NCBI RefSeq assembly: GCF_031143425.1
Contig: NC_090439.1
Location: forward strand, 353,456,027-353,520,026
Reading direction: 5' to 3'
From: Pleurodeles waltl
Taxonomy: Eukaryota; Chordata; Amphibia; Caudata; Salamandridae
Length of the DNA: 64,000 nt
This document shows positions 32,190 through 43,125 of the stretch, in pieces; position 1 is the stretch's first letter; each line of letters starts with the position of its first letter. The notes beneath the pieces were generated by a model. The model did no database searches and was not told the origin of the DNA. It worked only from the letters and a program-made list of their open reading frames with translations. Both the position numbers and the translations under genes were made by a program.

Positions 32190-33330
32190 TGGTTTTCAGA
32201 CTTCTGGTGGAACAACTATGGGCAAAGATCTAGTCAAGTACAGCAATCTGGACAAAAAGTTAATCTTCACACAACTAAGTCTCTCTATTCGAGAGATTTT
32301 GAGCCTCCCCCATCAGTAGAAGTCCTTATTCAGGACATCTAGCAGTTGCAGCTCATTGCTATCACAAATGTTGCCTAACTTAGGATGAAGATTCACTCCT
32401 AAGTAATCAATACTAGGTGGAGTCCACTCAAATCTTTATTTAAGTGTCTCTGATTTACTGTCTTCTTGGGCTGTGCCAACTCCCACCCTTCCAATTTTTC
32501 ATAATTGATTTTAAAGCCCACTGCATCTTGCATTTTTGTGCACCCCTGTAACTAGGCCAGGAGATAAGTGATTAGGTTGGTTGAAATGTAGAAAATCTCA
32601 TCAGCAAATAACACTACTTTTATCTGCCCTGTTTTTGACGATACTCTAGTGATCTATTTATTCATAATTATTTTTTGCCTGAAAGATAAGCAAAGACTGA
32701 TGATGACATAAGGCAGCCTTATCTCGTACACCTTTATAGTATGATAGTATGATGGGGGTCAGAGATCCGCTCTCTAGTAGAGTTTTTTTTTAAATTAGAC
32801 AGGATCAAAGTTTGAAATCTCTGTCACAGGCTAAACTTAATGAAGACTTTCGAAAGGCAAGACCAATTCATATGAACAAAAGCATTCTCTCTATGAAGCA
32901 AGAGAAGAAGTAGTTGGTTATGTTTGACAGATGCCTTATTTATAGCTTTCTGTGCCAGCCTAATATTATCTCAAGTGTGTCTGTCTTTTGACATATCCAG
33001 TCTGATAAGGTGAGACAAGTGTGGGCCATATATTCTTTATTCCTGATATCAGAATCTTTGTAAATATCTTGACATCACTGTTTAAAAGAGTGGTGTATTG
33101 GAGTCACAAGACTCTGGGCCCTTGTTAGGTTTTAGTATTGGAGTTAACAAGGATTCTGTTTTGCTCAAAGTGATTGTTTGGGCTTCAATAAATGAATTAA
33201 AGATCTTGGATAGAGTATTGAAACCCATTCAGGCCTTGTTGATAGGTAGTAATTTAATAGCCTGGTGAACATCTTCTACCAAGATTGGTGATTCTAGTTT
33301 GTTTTTCAAGTCAGGGAAGATGTCAAAGAA
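32190..33330 (-). pseudogene. L1-type LINE reverse transcriptase relic
   Basis: There is no long ORF, but short minus-strand frames in the right order match L1 reverse transcriptase. They include SPILVEDVHQAIKLLP near 33290-33240 and the catalytic box as VVLFADEIFYIST near 32620 (FADD changed to FADE). AVGFKINYEKLEGWELA follows near 32520. The block PPSIDYLGVNLHPKLG, FY*WGRLKISRIERLSCVK and LSRLLYLTRSLPIVVPPEV is open over 32200-32430 except for one TGA. The order and spacing fit the C-terminal half of vertebrate L1 ORF2. There are many stops and frameshifts, so it is an old copy. Confidence 0.7.
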
Positions 33331-34884
33331 GCTTAACCTGCCAAATATGTGTCTTGTTGAGAAGGAATACTTGATTCAGCACCATAAAGTAAGGAGTAAA
33401 AACTTACTAGGGTGTCCATCATTCCCCGGTCTATAGTGTGGAGTGTCCCCCCGCTGTCCTTAACAGCTCATATTCAGTTCCTTCATCTTTTAAGTCAAAT
33501 GTTATAAGCTAATGATGTAGTCTAAATTTTAGTAGCGTCCCTCAAGTCACACAGTTCATCACAATGTAACAATTTATGCCTTATGTTTATCAAGGTATTA
33601 ATAGTCAAATGTAGAAGCGGCACTGACCCATATTTTAAATGTGCATTTGCTTGTATTGGCGAGTTCGACTCTGGTGGTATTTGAATTAAATCAGGTTAGA
33701 AGGATTAAATTGATTTTATTATGAAATCTAGATTCTTGACTAACAGTGATAATCAAAACAATATTAAATTTCTAATGATTCATTAATTGAAAATGCGTGC
33801 AAACTGTGAAAAATGCACTTCTTTGTTATGAATTAACAAAGCTATTTTGTCTAGAATGAAACATATTATTCATATTAATGAAGTGTTATTAATGCTGAAT
33901 TCATAAGTTTGCATATTACATGTTTGATAATATGTATTAATTGAATGAAATGTCATGTTTTTTTGCATTAGCATAAGTAATGCCTGGAGAGCTTGCATTT
34001 TGCGATTGTGTTAGAAATGCTGATTCATTATCTAATGTGAACTTTCTTTTAGGTTACGTTCCCATAAGAAGACTAGATTTTGATAATAGACCCCATTGTC
34101 CAGACAAAGATAGAATTTATCTTATCGCCCTTGAGAAAGAACATTGTGGATCATGGACCAACCAGGTATACAATTGCTTCAAACTTGCGTGGAGTCACAC
34201 AGATAGTAAGAATGTTCTCATGGAAGCTTGTGAAAGAATGCTTATGTATCAACTCTGAGTCGTGGTTGATTATTATTAGATGATGCCCCTTCAGCTTGAA
34301 ATGGAATGATACCTTGGCAAATCAGAATGCTTTGTGACTCTTGAAAAGTGCCCAGTTGGACTTTGGTCAAAGTTCCCAGTTGCTTGCAGACGCCTTGCTG
34401 GTGAATAGTCCCTGAATGCTGAGCCCCTTGGAGAGGTATCTTCCTCTCTGCCTTTTCCCTTTGAGATGTCCCTTTGAGACTTAGAAATAATTTTTAATCT
34501 CCTTTAGAAGACTTTAGATCGAGCTTCTGATATGCTGATGTTTTCCCTTTTATTTATCTTTTGCCCACCTTAGTTAGTAACCTATAGTCCGAGATTGCTT
34601 TTTCCAAATTATTTTTGCTTTTTTGTGCTTTTTGTCTTTTCCCAAGTGTTCATCCCACACATGTATTACCTTGATTTGGCTTGATGCATGGTTTCATTGT
34701 AAAGCTTAAATTATGACTAGGCTAAATTGAATTGCCTGATGAGTGTCAACTCTGAGCAACACACTATCACTCTATCTCTGATAATTCTTTTAATATTATG
34801 TATTGTTTTGCTTGAATGTTTAGTTTTGTTAATGTTAGTTTGCTTGAACTTATTTCATCATCTTGGACAACCCTTGATGATTAT
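33331..34884. other. Gene-free AT-rich stretch
   Basis: No family assignment. A 92-codon plus ORF (33980-34258) has no recognised motif. The left part may hold more of the L1 relic. Confidence 0.4.
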
Positions 34885-35184
34885 GGGGCTTATTTATAAG
34901 TACCTGTGGTACAGGACAGCGCAGCGAGTGTCTTGCTACGCCTCCCTGCACCACCAAGAAAGGGCAGAAATGCACCGTATCTAAAAGATATGGTGCATTT
35001 CTGTCCTCTCATCTTGCACTGGTGCTAAATTTAGCTGCCTAGCACCAACGCAGGCATGCGTGCAACATAGTGCAAGGGTTCCTGCGTTGCAGGGAATTAT
35101 TGTTTATGTGCAGGAAGGTGTACCTTAGTGCACATAAACAATCATCAATGGTGTGTTGCTTTTTCTATGTGTGCTGCAGAATGC
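34885..35184. mobile_element. Hairpin-chain MITE, truncated copy
   Basis: Homologous to 21401-22184. Shared blocks are GGCAGAAATGCACC..GGTGCATTTCTG (hairpin about 34965-35004), GCACCAACGCAGGCA, TGCAAGGGTTCCTGCGTTG, ATTGTTTATGTGCAGGAAGG and TTTTTCTATGTGTGCTGCA. It stops in the middle of the last hairpin and has lost that hairpin's right arm. Confidence 0.6.
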
Positions 35185-35863
35185 TTTCTTTGATGCCTAC
35201 TTCATATTTGAGTTAAGGGTTTCCACTAGACATGATCTGCAGCGTGGCAGAATGTTAACCCATGTGATCTTTACTGACCCCTGATTTTTTTTTAAGTGGC
35301 CTAATCAAAACCTGCCAATAGATAGGTCTGTGCTACGAGTGTTATGAACAACAAGCATTTAACTTTTTAAGGAGGTTATCAAGGATGTCCCGGTAAAAAG
35401 GCAGGTTTAGCAGAGTTGCTACCTTTCTCATCATTGGTGTTCTTTTTGTTTGCTTATTTAAAATGATGGTGGGTAATACTTAACTTCTCTTTGACTCCTA
35501 TTGCGTGCCCTGCTTGGACGATTCTGGTGGTGTATCCTTATAGTCTGATCACAGCTGTCTCATTTTTGCCTATAAGGATGTGATACATCTACTGCCCTAA
35601 TTTTATCTTGATGGTAAAATGCTCAAGTGGGATGGAACAAAAGGGCCCATTCATGCATGACCCCTGGTTTTTAGTGGTGTCCTGTGCAGCTAAAGAAGTG
35701 TTATGCAGCACTGCATCTTGTTGGTGACCACCTTGACTTCTTGATTCATCTTATCTAGGTGGATAGAAGGCAGTTGGAATCGTACTACTTCTAACAATTT
35801 GGCTGCTTCACTTGATTTAGGCTGGATTGCCCTAATGCTGTAAACTGAGATCTAGATTTAAGA
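35185..35863. other. Gene-free stretch
   Basis: Nothing recognised. Confidence 0.4.
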
Positions 35864-36162
35864 GGGCCTAACGTCATTCCAACTCCACATTAGCATAATT
35901 TTTATGCTAATGTGGCGTTGGAAAGTGTCTGTTAAGAGCAGGCACTAAAAGGGAGGCTTCCATTGTTTTTGAAGGGTCTCTGGGTGCTTTGCAGGATTAG
36001 CGTCAACATTTTTGACGATAATCCTGCAAAGCGCCAGACTAGCGTAAAAGATTATGAAACTAGTACCCCTGACTACCGCCATGGTGTGCTGTATTTTAAA
36101 TATGGCCCCCACATAGTGGTGTTAGAGAGGGCAAGAAAATTTGCTTTTCATAAATCGGCCCC
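35864..36162. mobile_element. Small MITE with two strong hairpins
   Basis: The ends are GGGCCTAACG on the left and CGGCCCC on the right. Inside are two hairpins. One is at 35879-35922, with arms CCACATTAGCATA and TATGCTAATGTGG. The other is at 35986-36033, with arms GCTTTGCAGGATTA and TAATCCTGCAAAGC in imperfect register. No coding sequence. Confidence 0.5.
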
Positions 36163-36310
36163 TGAGTGTTTCTATATATTTTTCTCAAAAACTATGTCAT
36201 TGTTATTTCCTGTATCATTGCTATTTCTAGGTCAGAATCTGTCTTTGCTGATTCACATAAACGTGTTGTTCTCCAGTCATTTGTTTATTTATTTGTTACC
36301 AAGACACTAA

Positions 36311-36487
36311 GGGCCTAATTCATAAGGGGCATCCGCCCTCGTGACGGAGGCCCCGTAGTCGTGGGGGAGTCTCTACACTCAGGGTGATATCTCCTTAAAC
36401 TGAATTCTTATTGCAGAGATTTTGCCTGAGTGTGAAGACTTCATCACAATCTGTCATAAATGCGGAGGCCCTTTGTGAATTAGGCCC
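36311..36487. mobile_element. Small MITE with good terminal inverted repeats
   Basis: A 177-bp element. Left end GGGCCTAATTCATAAGGGGC. The right end, read on the minus strand, is GGGCCTAATTCACAAAGGGC. That is 18 of 20 identical. TAA precedes it and TTA follows it. The size, ends and triplets suit a Harbinger-type MITE. Confidence 0.7.
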
Positions 36488-37484
36488 TTAAACATCGGCA
36501 GGGGCAGCAGTGTTTGTCCTGCCAAGATTAACTTTGTTACTGATTGGTAGGTAGGGAGATAAAGCTATCCCTCAGTAAGGAGTAATATCTCTGGTAATCG
36601 CTTAGATGGAAATCTTATCCAGCTTGCCTTTTTGCACATCCTCTGCTCTGGGAGCAGCATGACCTTGTAAATAATGAGAGTTAGGAAGGCTGAGATGATC
36701 AGTTTCGATGGTTTTAATGGGTGTTCCTTCAGATTTTGTTGTGCAATGATTCCTCAGGCTGTGGGGTGTAAATGTAGATACTAAAGGTCTAGAATTTTCC
36801 AAATTATTTTTTTTAAGTATCAAAGACATCCTTTTGTCAAATGTATTGCATGGCATGCCCATACCAGAGTGCCTTTGAGTGTTTTTACCCTTGTGGGATG
36901 CATCTATCCAGTGAGGACATCAATATCTTGCTCTTAGCAGTACTTACCTTCATCTGTTAGGCTGTAGCTAATTCAGTGGTTGGGACATTAAGACATTCAT
37001 CTGTTACCTACCTGTCCTGTGGCAAAACAGATGTATGTCTGTTTTACTGCTCAGGTTGTTGATGGAGGCTGTTCGGTGGTCATAGTTTATCTACTGAATT
37101 TTGACGCAAATTGCTGCCAGTAGTTTGTTCATTGTGGGAATTTTGTTTGGGAGTTGGTTAGTGATTGAATGTAGATGTCAATTAACTGTATGTTTACATC
37201 ATGATGGTATGGAGTGTGAGGTTCCTGATGAGAGAAAATCTACATGTAGATATGAAACTGCGACCCATTCTTTTTAATTTCTTCCACTTAATTACTCCTT
37301 CCTTTGTGGGGCAAGAATCGCTGCCTATAGTGTATTTTGGATTACCATTGCTTAAGACATTGCTGGACAGTTTAACTGTTTACATTTTGCCCACAAGACC
37401 GACCATGTATCATGGTTAACTACTGTGCTTAACCAAGCATTGTTAAATGTGTTAGGTTTTGCCTATGGGATTATTAATAAGTCA
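36488..37484. other. Gene-free stretch
   Basis: Nothing recognised. Confidence 0.4.
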
Positions 37485-37965
37485 AAAGGTGTGGGAGCAA
37501 GTGTATGAGTGCGAGGATAATGGTGTGAGTGCTCTGTGCAGGGTGAGCGGTGCATGAAAGCAGATTGAGAAGTGTCTGAGTGCAGGGTTAGAGTGCCTCA
37601 CTGCAGGGTGATTGATGTGTGTTCAGTGCAGAATGAGAATTATGTGACTCTACAGGGTGAGAGATGTTCCCCTACACAAGGCAGGAGGTGTGCTAGTATA
37701 GGGTGATCGGTATGTCAATAGTATAAGTGCAGGATGACCGGTTTGAGTTCAGGGTGAGAGGTGTGGGTGGAGGGTGAGAGGAATGTGAGTGCTGTGTCAG
37801 AGGTATGTCAACGGTGCGTGAGTAAAGAATCATCACTGTGTGAGTGGTTGGTGAGCAATATCTGACTGCCAGTGCAAAGTTATGGTGACTGTGCAGAGTA
37901 AATGATGGATCAGAGGGCAGGGTGAGTGGTGTCTGAGAGTAGGTGAAAGGTATGTAAATGTTGTG
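37485..37965. repeat. Degenerate G-rich minisatellite
   Basis: About 480 bp dominated by variants of GTGCAGGGTGAGAGGTGTG at irregular spacing of roughly 25-35 bp. It is strongly depleted in C on the plus strand. The long Pro/Ser/Thr-rich minus ORF here is a by-product. Confidence 0.65.
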
Positions 37966-38653
37966 CAAAGTTACAAAATGAGGCAAATCCGTGCGGCATT
38001 CTAATATGCCGGAGACAGGTCCTGGGCACTGCTCACCTCACCCAGCTCCTGGAAAGGCACGTCTTGTCTGCTCTACCACACGTGGCATGTGCGCAGCGGC
38101 TGTCGGCAGAGTCAAAAACAAGCCTCTCTCGCAAACAAATTAGATTAAATGTTAACCAGGTAAAGTGGGCCATGCCTACCAAATGCTTGGCTTTGCAGTT
38201 TATTTGTATTCAAGTGGCAGGCCTGTGATTGGAAGTAAACCGAATCCCTAGGGCAAAATATTTCAAATTAGCTTCAGAGTCAGTTTTAATTAACCAAAGA
38301 GAATTTGGATGACAGAATGCTACTGCAGGTACATTTTGGCCTTGTTTAGGGACATGCAAGAGACAACGTTTATAATGTACAGTCGCTAGACCAGCATATT
38401 CCCCTAAAAATAAAGGATTAGGTTCTATGGTTTCAAGGACGAGCTTCTGATTGCAGGTGTCCCGTATGTTCATTAAAACAAAATAATACAAAAATACACC
38501 ATAGGCCGCCTTGATAATGCATTTCCTTTGGTGAGTGTTAATCTCAGACCTGCCTTACAACAGGATGTTGGGCAATCTTATCAGCAATGAGATGCTTGGT
38601 CAATCACATACCTTTGTTATGGCCGCAGCAAGGTCTCTGCAAGTGCCGGCCTC
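37966..38653. other. Gene-free stretch
   Basis: Nothing recognised. The minus ORF of 93 codons (38210-38491) has no motif. Confidence 0.4.
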
Positions 38654-39080
38654 TGCCACAAAAGGGAGCACTAGAGTTGATGCCGGCTTCATCCTTGGTG
38701 GGGACTCGTGAGTGTGCATTGCTTGGGGGGGGGGACTGGTGAGTGTTGTGCCAGAACTGGGGTTACAACGTTGTCAGTGAGACTAGCACAGCTGCCGAGC
38801 CCACGACACTCATGCAGCGCTGTGAGTTTAAAGCAAGGGTGTGGAGCTTGTAGTGACAGCAGGGGTGCTGACACACCTAAAAGGGGTTCCGGCAAAGGGG
38901 ATTGAAACTGTTCTTGGGCCTCGTGCCGCTGATAAGAGCAAACACACAAGGAAAAACAGGAAATAACATGCTACAGCTAATAGAAATGGAGGTAAAGTGG
39001 CAAGCACAGGAACCAAAGAAAGGCAAGGGGGCGGGATGTAAGCCCTTTTAAGATATATATTAATGATAGGTTTCACAAGC
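38654..39080. repeat. Dispersed repeat R3, copy 1
   Basis: Clear partner of 45108-45523. Shared strings are ACAAAAGGGAGCACTAGAGT, TGTAGTGACAGCAGGGGTGC, AGCAAACACACAAGGAAAAA and AGATATATATTAAT. Read on the minus strand the right end has a TATA-like TATATCTTAAAAGGGC followed by CATCCCGCCCCC, so it may be a promoter-bearing terminal repeat transcribed leftward. Confidence 0.75.
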
Positions 39081-39583
39081 GGTAATCATAAGAGCCCGTA
39101 GGTGAGCTGCATTCAGGAGTGATAATCACTTAGGACCCATAGGTGAACTGTGTCCAGGAGTGATAGCCACTTAGCCCAGTGCCAACAGTTCTCATCCTGC
39201 GGTTGCACATGAGGGTTTGTTCCCATGTTTGCTAATTCCCTAGATCCCGATAGCGTCCAAATAGCATTTATGCCCTATTGTAGTGCACTTCTTTTAAAAC
39301 TGTATGGCTTCCATGAACTTCATTACAACGGCTACGTTTAAAGAAAAGCAGGAAAAACATGCAACAATAACTGTAAGAGGCAAAAGGCAAAAACCCAGCA
39401 CAGACATACTTTTAGAAAGTAAATTGTCCAGGAAGAAAAACACTTTTCTGGGAAAAGACTCCCTCAAAAACGTATTTGTAAGGTAACTTCGCCGACAGGC
39501 AAAGTTGGACGACTATCATCAATATGACAACTTCTCAAAGCGGAAGAGTTAGGAAATTTCTAGTAAAATTTGTATTTCACTTG
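39081..39583. other. Gene-free stretch with one short tandem duplication
   Basis: A unit of about 43 bp containing GGTGA(G/A)CTG..TCCAGGAGTGATA occurs twice at 39100-39175. Otherwise nothing recognised. Confidence 0.45.
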
Positions 39584-39602
39584 GGGCCAGATGTAGGTAC
39601 GA

Positions 39603-39815
39603 AAAAATTAGCGACTCGCAATTTGCGAGTAAGTGCGACTCGCAAATTGCGTGTCGCTAACAGAAATGCAGGTACAATGTCAGTGTAGAAATTGCGACTC
39701 GCACCCGGAGTCGCAACGCATAGAGCGAGTCCGCTATTTGTGAGGTCGCTTTTTCCGACCGCGCAAAAAACAAACTCGCAATTTGTGAGTGGGTGTCGCA
39801 AATTGCGAGTACCAT
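39603..39815. repeat. Left subterminal palindrome cluster
   Basis: At least five copies of GCGACTCGCAATTTGCGAGT-like palindromes or half-sites (GTCGCAAATTGCGAG, ACTCGCAATTTGTGAG). They are matched by the right cluster at 42902-43107. They are candidate binding sites for the Myb-like protein or HARBI1. Confidence 0.7.
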
Positions 39816-39993
39816 GTAAATTGATTGCAGGTGCTGCAGAACACTCCAGAAACCACTCCAGAACACTCTGGAAACACTTCCTGGCACATGATGATGACAT
39901 CACAGCCAGGAAGTTAACTAATACACCTGGGAGGAGGGAGGACCACACCCATTTTAAACTGCTGAACTGCACACAGGAGGAACAGCAGCTGCA

Positions 39994-41438
39994 ATGGAAG
40001 AAACTCCTAGAAAAAGAAAACTAAAATTCTCAGAGAAGGAGCAGGAGGTGCTGACAGACGAATGCTGTCAGCACTATGATGAACTATTTGGAAAGACAGC
40101 CCTCAATGTGCCAGAAGCCACCAAAAGACAACTCTGGCAGGAGATCCAGGAAAAAATCAACTCCCTGGGGGTGAGCCACAGGAGTGTGGAAGAGATTAAA
40201 AAACAGTGGTATGACCTCCGCTCCCGGACCAAGGAGAGGGTGGCTGAAAGGCTCCGGGAGATGAGAGGCACAGGAGGGGGACCATCATCAGTACCACCAC
40301 CCACACCCCTGGAAGAAAGGGTGGAGGAGACCCTGGAGCAGGAGGCAGTGTCAGGATTTGGAGATCTGGACACCTCTGAGCCCACTACATCAACCGGTGA
40401 GTACCATGTGATATGCCTGTACGCCTATCAATGCCATACCCCCACCCACCATGTACACAGGGGCATGCTCAACCAAGATAGCTCCATTTCAGGGTTGCAA
40501 ACACCAGAATGATGCATTATGGGAAATGTAGTCAAGTAGGCAGTTCATAGGCAAATGTTTATTAGGAAGTGTGCAACAGATAGTAGACACTGACAGTGTG
40601 TTCCCCATGTCCCACAGGTCTCCCACAAGACACCACCACAACCCACAGCAGCCAGCCCCATGAGGAGAGCACAGGAGCCGCCACCACTCCCACCTGCACG
40701 ACCAACACCATCCCTGTTATGTCCACACCTGCTGCAACTGTGTTCCAGGAGGCTGCGGCAGCAACAGGCAGGAGTGGCACAGTTGAGCACACAGGGCAGC
40801 CACCGCTGCGCAGGCGACGCAGGTACAGGAGATCAGGGCTGCAGGCTGTGTCCGGCCGTCAACCTACCACCAACAGTGAGGCACAGCTGCTGCGTGGTCA
40901 GCGCCTGCAAAACAATATATTAGGGCGGATTAGTGGTGTGCTGCACCGCTTTGTCAGAAACAACGAGGCCAGCATGCAGCATCTAAATTCCAGAATTGAC
41001 GTTATTGCCACAAACACTGGGGACCTAGCCCTGTCCATGAGGGATCTGGTGGCAGGACTACTGGCACAGGGCGAGGGTGGGCGGCGCAGGGACCGTCAGC
41101 TCCTACAGAGGCTTGACAGGATGGCCACATCAATCGGCAGACTGGCTGTGAACACCACTGGCCTGTCGAGAAGGACAGTTGGCCTCCATGTCGACATGGG
41201 CCATTTTGCTGGAGATGTGGCTAGGGGCCTGGGCCGTATCACACACGTGATTGACTTAATGGAGGCACGGCATCTGTCCAGGGGCAGAGGGGACACACCC
41301 CAGGACAGCGAGGAGGGCTCTACAGTGAGCAGTGTCTCTGCCAGTGACACTAGGGTGCTCCGGAGTGGGAGTACCAGGCGGAGCACTGCAGAACCACCAG
41401 GGAACAGCCAGGCTGGCAGGGGCCGCCGTAGGACATAG
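39994..41438 (+). CDS. Myb/SANT-like DNA-binding partner protein of Harbinger, two exons, intact
   Basis: Exon 1 is 39994-40396 from ATG (MEETPRKRKLKFSEKEQEVL), with donor ACCG|GTGAGTAC. Exon 2 is 40618-41438 after TTCCCCATGTCCCACAG. The junction is phase 1 and the product is 407 residues with no internal stop. Residues about 10-90 form the Myb/SANT-like (Myb_DNA-bind_5) trihelix domain, including RQLWQEIQEKINSLGV and EIKKQWYDLRSRTKERV. A Pro-rich linker and an Arg-rich patch follow, then a helical, probably coiled-coil part around FVRNNEASMQHLNSRIDVIA and a basic Ser-rich tail. In the family this protein binds transposon ends and escorts HARBI1 to the nucleus. The phase-1 intron after the Myb domain matches the one in the decayed gene at 2255. 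Confidence 0.8.
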
Positions 41439-41593
41439 ACATAACCCTGTCCCTGATGATGTGGCACATGACATCAATGTGCCCCATGCATGGTTTGCAT
41501 TTAGATGACCATGAACAGTTATTATTTGTAAATAGTTGTATTTCTGCACAAATTAAATAGTTTTTTGTTCCACTTAACAAATGGAGTTTTTGG
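41439..41593. terminator. Shared 3' region of convergent Harbinger genes
   Basis: Only 155 bp separate the stop codons of the two convergent genes. An ATTAAA variant poly(A) signal for the plus gene lies near 41551. The minus gene has no clear AATAAA in this space. Confidence 0.35.
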
Positions 41594-42804
41594 TCAATAG
41601 GTGAGTATGGTTGGAGTTGACACGTACCTTCCAAAGTATTGGTTTACGATGTGTTCTCCTCTCAGTCTGCCTTGATTAGCTATACTCCGATCCCCATGAT
41701 GGCGATGTGGTTGCTCTTGCTCTTCATCCTCAGGATCTGGGTCTGCAGGGGTGAGAGGTAGCCCACGTCGGGTGGCTATATTGTGAAGGATGGCGCATGC
41801 GACAACAATTTTGAATGCTGTAATGGGGGTATACTGGAGGGCACCTCCACTGCGGTGGAGGCATCTGAATCTTGCTTTCAGTAATCCAAAGGTGCGTTCG
41901 ATAAGGTTCCTGGTCCTCTTATGTGCATTGTTGTATCGCCTCTCACATTCATTGCTGGGTGTTAAGAACGGAGTCATAATCCATGGCCGTAGAGCATATG
42001 CACTGTCACCTGTTGGGCACAAACATTACACTGTTAGAAAGTCCTGGTTGGTGTGCACAGTGACCTGTCTGTATGTCTACGAGGTGTATGCAGCTCTACC
42101 TAGGAGGTATCCGTCTCCAAACTCCCCACGTTCCAGGCGTTGGTGTATCCCACTGTGCCTAAAAATTTAGGAGTCATGGGTACTGCCTGGAAACTTAGCT
42201 ACAATGTCAGTGATGACATAATGGGCGTCACAAACAACCTGAATATTGAGTGAGTGGGTACACTTTCTGTTGCGGAAAAGATGTTCCAGGTTTGCAGGGG
42301 GGCATATTTGAATACGTGTCCCATCTACACATCCTATGACAGGGGGAAAGTTGGCAATCCGGTAAAAGTCCAGCTTGGTGCTGTTGATTTCTGCCTCATT
42401 CCTGGGTAGGTATATGAAGTGAGACATGTGTGTGAGTAAGGCATCTAGGAATGCCCTGAGGAACCTTGACACCGCACTTTGAGATACCCCACCTGCCACA
42501 GCAATGACCCCCTGATAGATCCCTGAGGCCAAGAGGTGCAGTGAGCATAGCACTTGCATAGCACTTGCACATGCGTAGGGATGGCGCAGCCGCGCAGAGT
42601 CTGGTGTTCTAGCTGTGGTTTTAGTAAATCAATTAATTCTAGTATGGCTGCGCTGCTAAGGCGGTATTTATTGTATATCTCTTCCTCAGTTTGCTGAAAA
42701 AGAGTCTGCCTTGTTCTATAAATCTTCTCCTGTCTGTGGCCCCTCCTCCTCTGCTGGGCTGCGTGGACTCTCCTCCTCACTGCTATCAGGTATATCTCCG
42801 CCAT
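41594..42804 (-). pseudogene. HARBI1-type Harbinger transposase, two exons, two lesions
   Basis: ATG at 42804. Exon 1 runs to 42100. A 90-bp intron (42099-42010, GTAGAG...CAACAG) separates exon 2, which ends at 41594. The splice restores YLLG|DSAY, so the second catalytic Asp codon straddles the junction region. The first Asp is in PVIGCVDGTRIQICPP and the Glu in LIERTFGLLKARFRCLH. The HN-containing end VVACAILHNIATRRG is present. Lesions: an 11-bp tandem duplication (42546-42556 repeated at 42557-42567) shifts the frame, and a TAA at 42167-42169 replaces the residue after STHDS. All other parts of the family fold are readable, so the damage is recent. Confidence 0.88.
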
Positions 42805-42901
42805 CTTGAGTGGCCCAGGTGCCTTCTGGGTCTCCTTTTATACTTTGGTTATGGTTACCACCTGCTCTGAGTTAGTGGTAAATTGCAAGTGCAAAATGGG
42901 C

Positions 42902-43107
42902 TTTTTGCGACTAGTCGCAATTTGCGAGTTGCAATTGCATATGGTTTGCGACTCGCAAATTGCGACTTGCTATTTGCGGGGTCGCACATTTTGCGAGTCG
43001 CTAACTGCTTGCATCGCTTTTTGCAAGTCGGAAATGGGGTTTTTGCATCCCATTTCTGATTTTGCACAGTCGCAAATAGCGATTCGGGCCATTTGCGACT
43101 CGCAAAA
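42902..43107. repeat. Right subterminal palindrome cluster
   Basis: Repeated GCGACTCGCAAATTGCGAC, TTTTGCGAGTCGC and GTCGCAATTTGCGAG motifs in both orientations, mirroring 39603-39815. Confidence 0.7.
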
Positions 43108-43125
43108 CTTTCCTACATCTGGCCC

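Larger units (their letters stand above)
39584..43125. mobile_element. Complete PIF/Harbinger DNA transposon
   Basis: A 3542-bp element with 14-bp perfect terminal inverted repeats GGGCCAGATGTAGG, flanked by TTG (39581-39583) and TTA (43126-43128), one base from a perfect TTA duplication. The Myb-like gene is on the plus strand and the HARBI1 gene on the minus strand, tail to tail. Both subterminal regions carry many GCGACTCGCAAATTGCG-type palindromic motifs. It is compact and complete, so it is relatively young, but its transposase is inactive. Confidence 0.9.
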
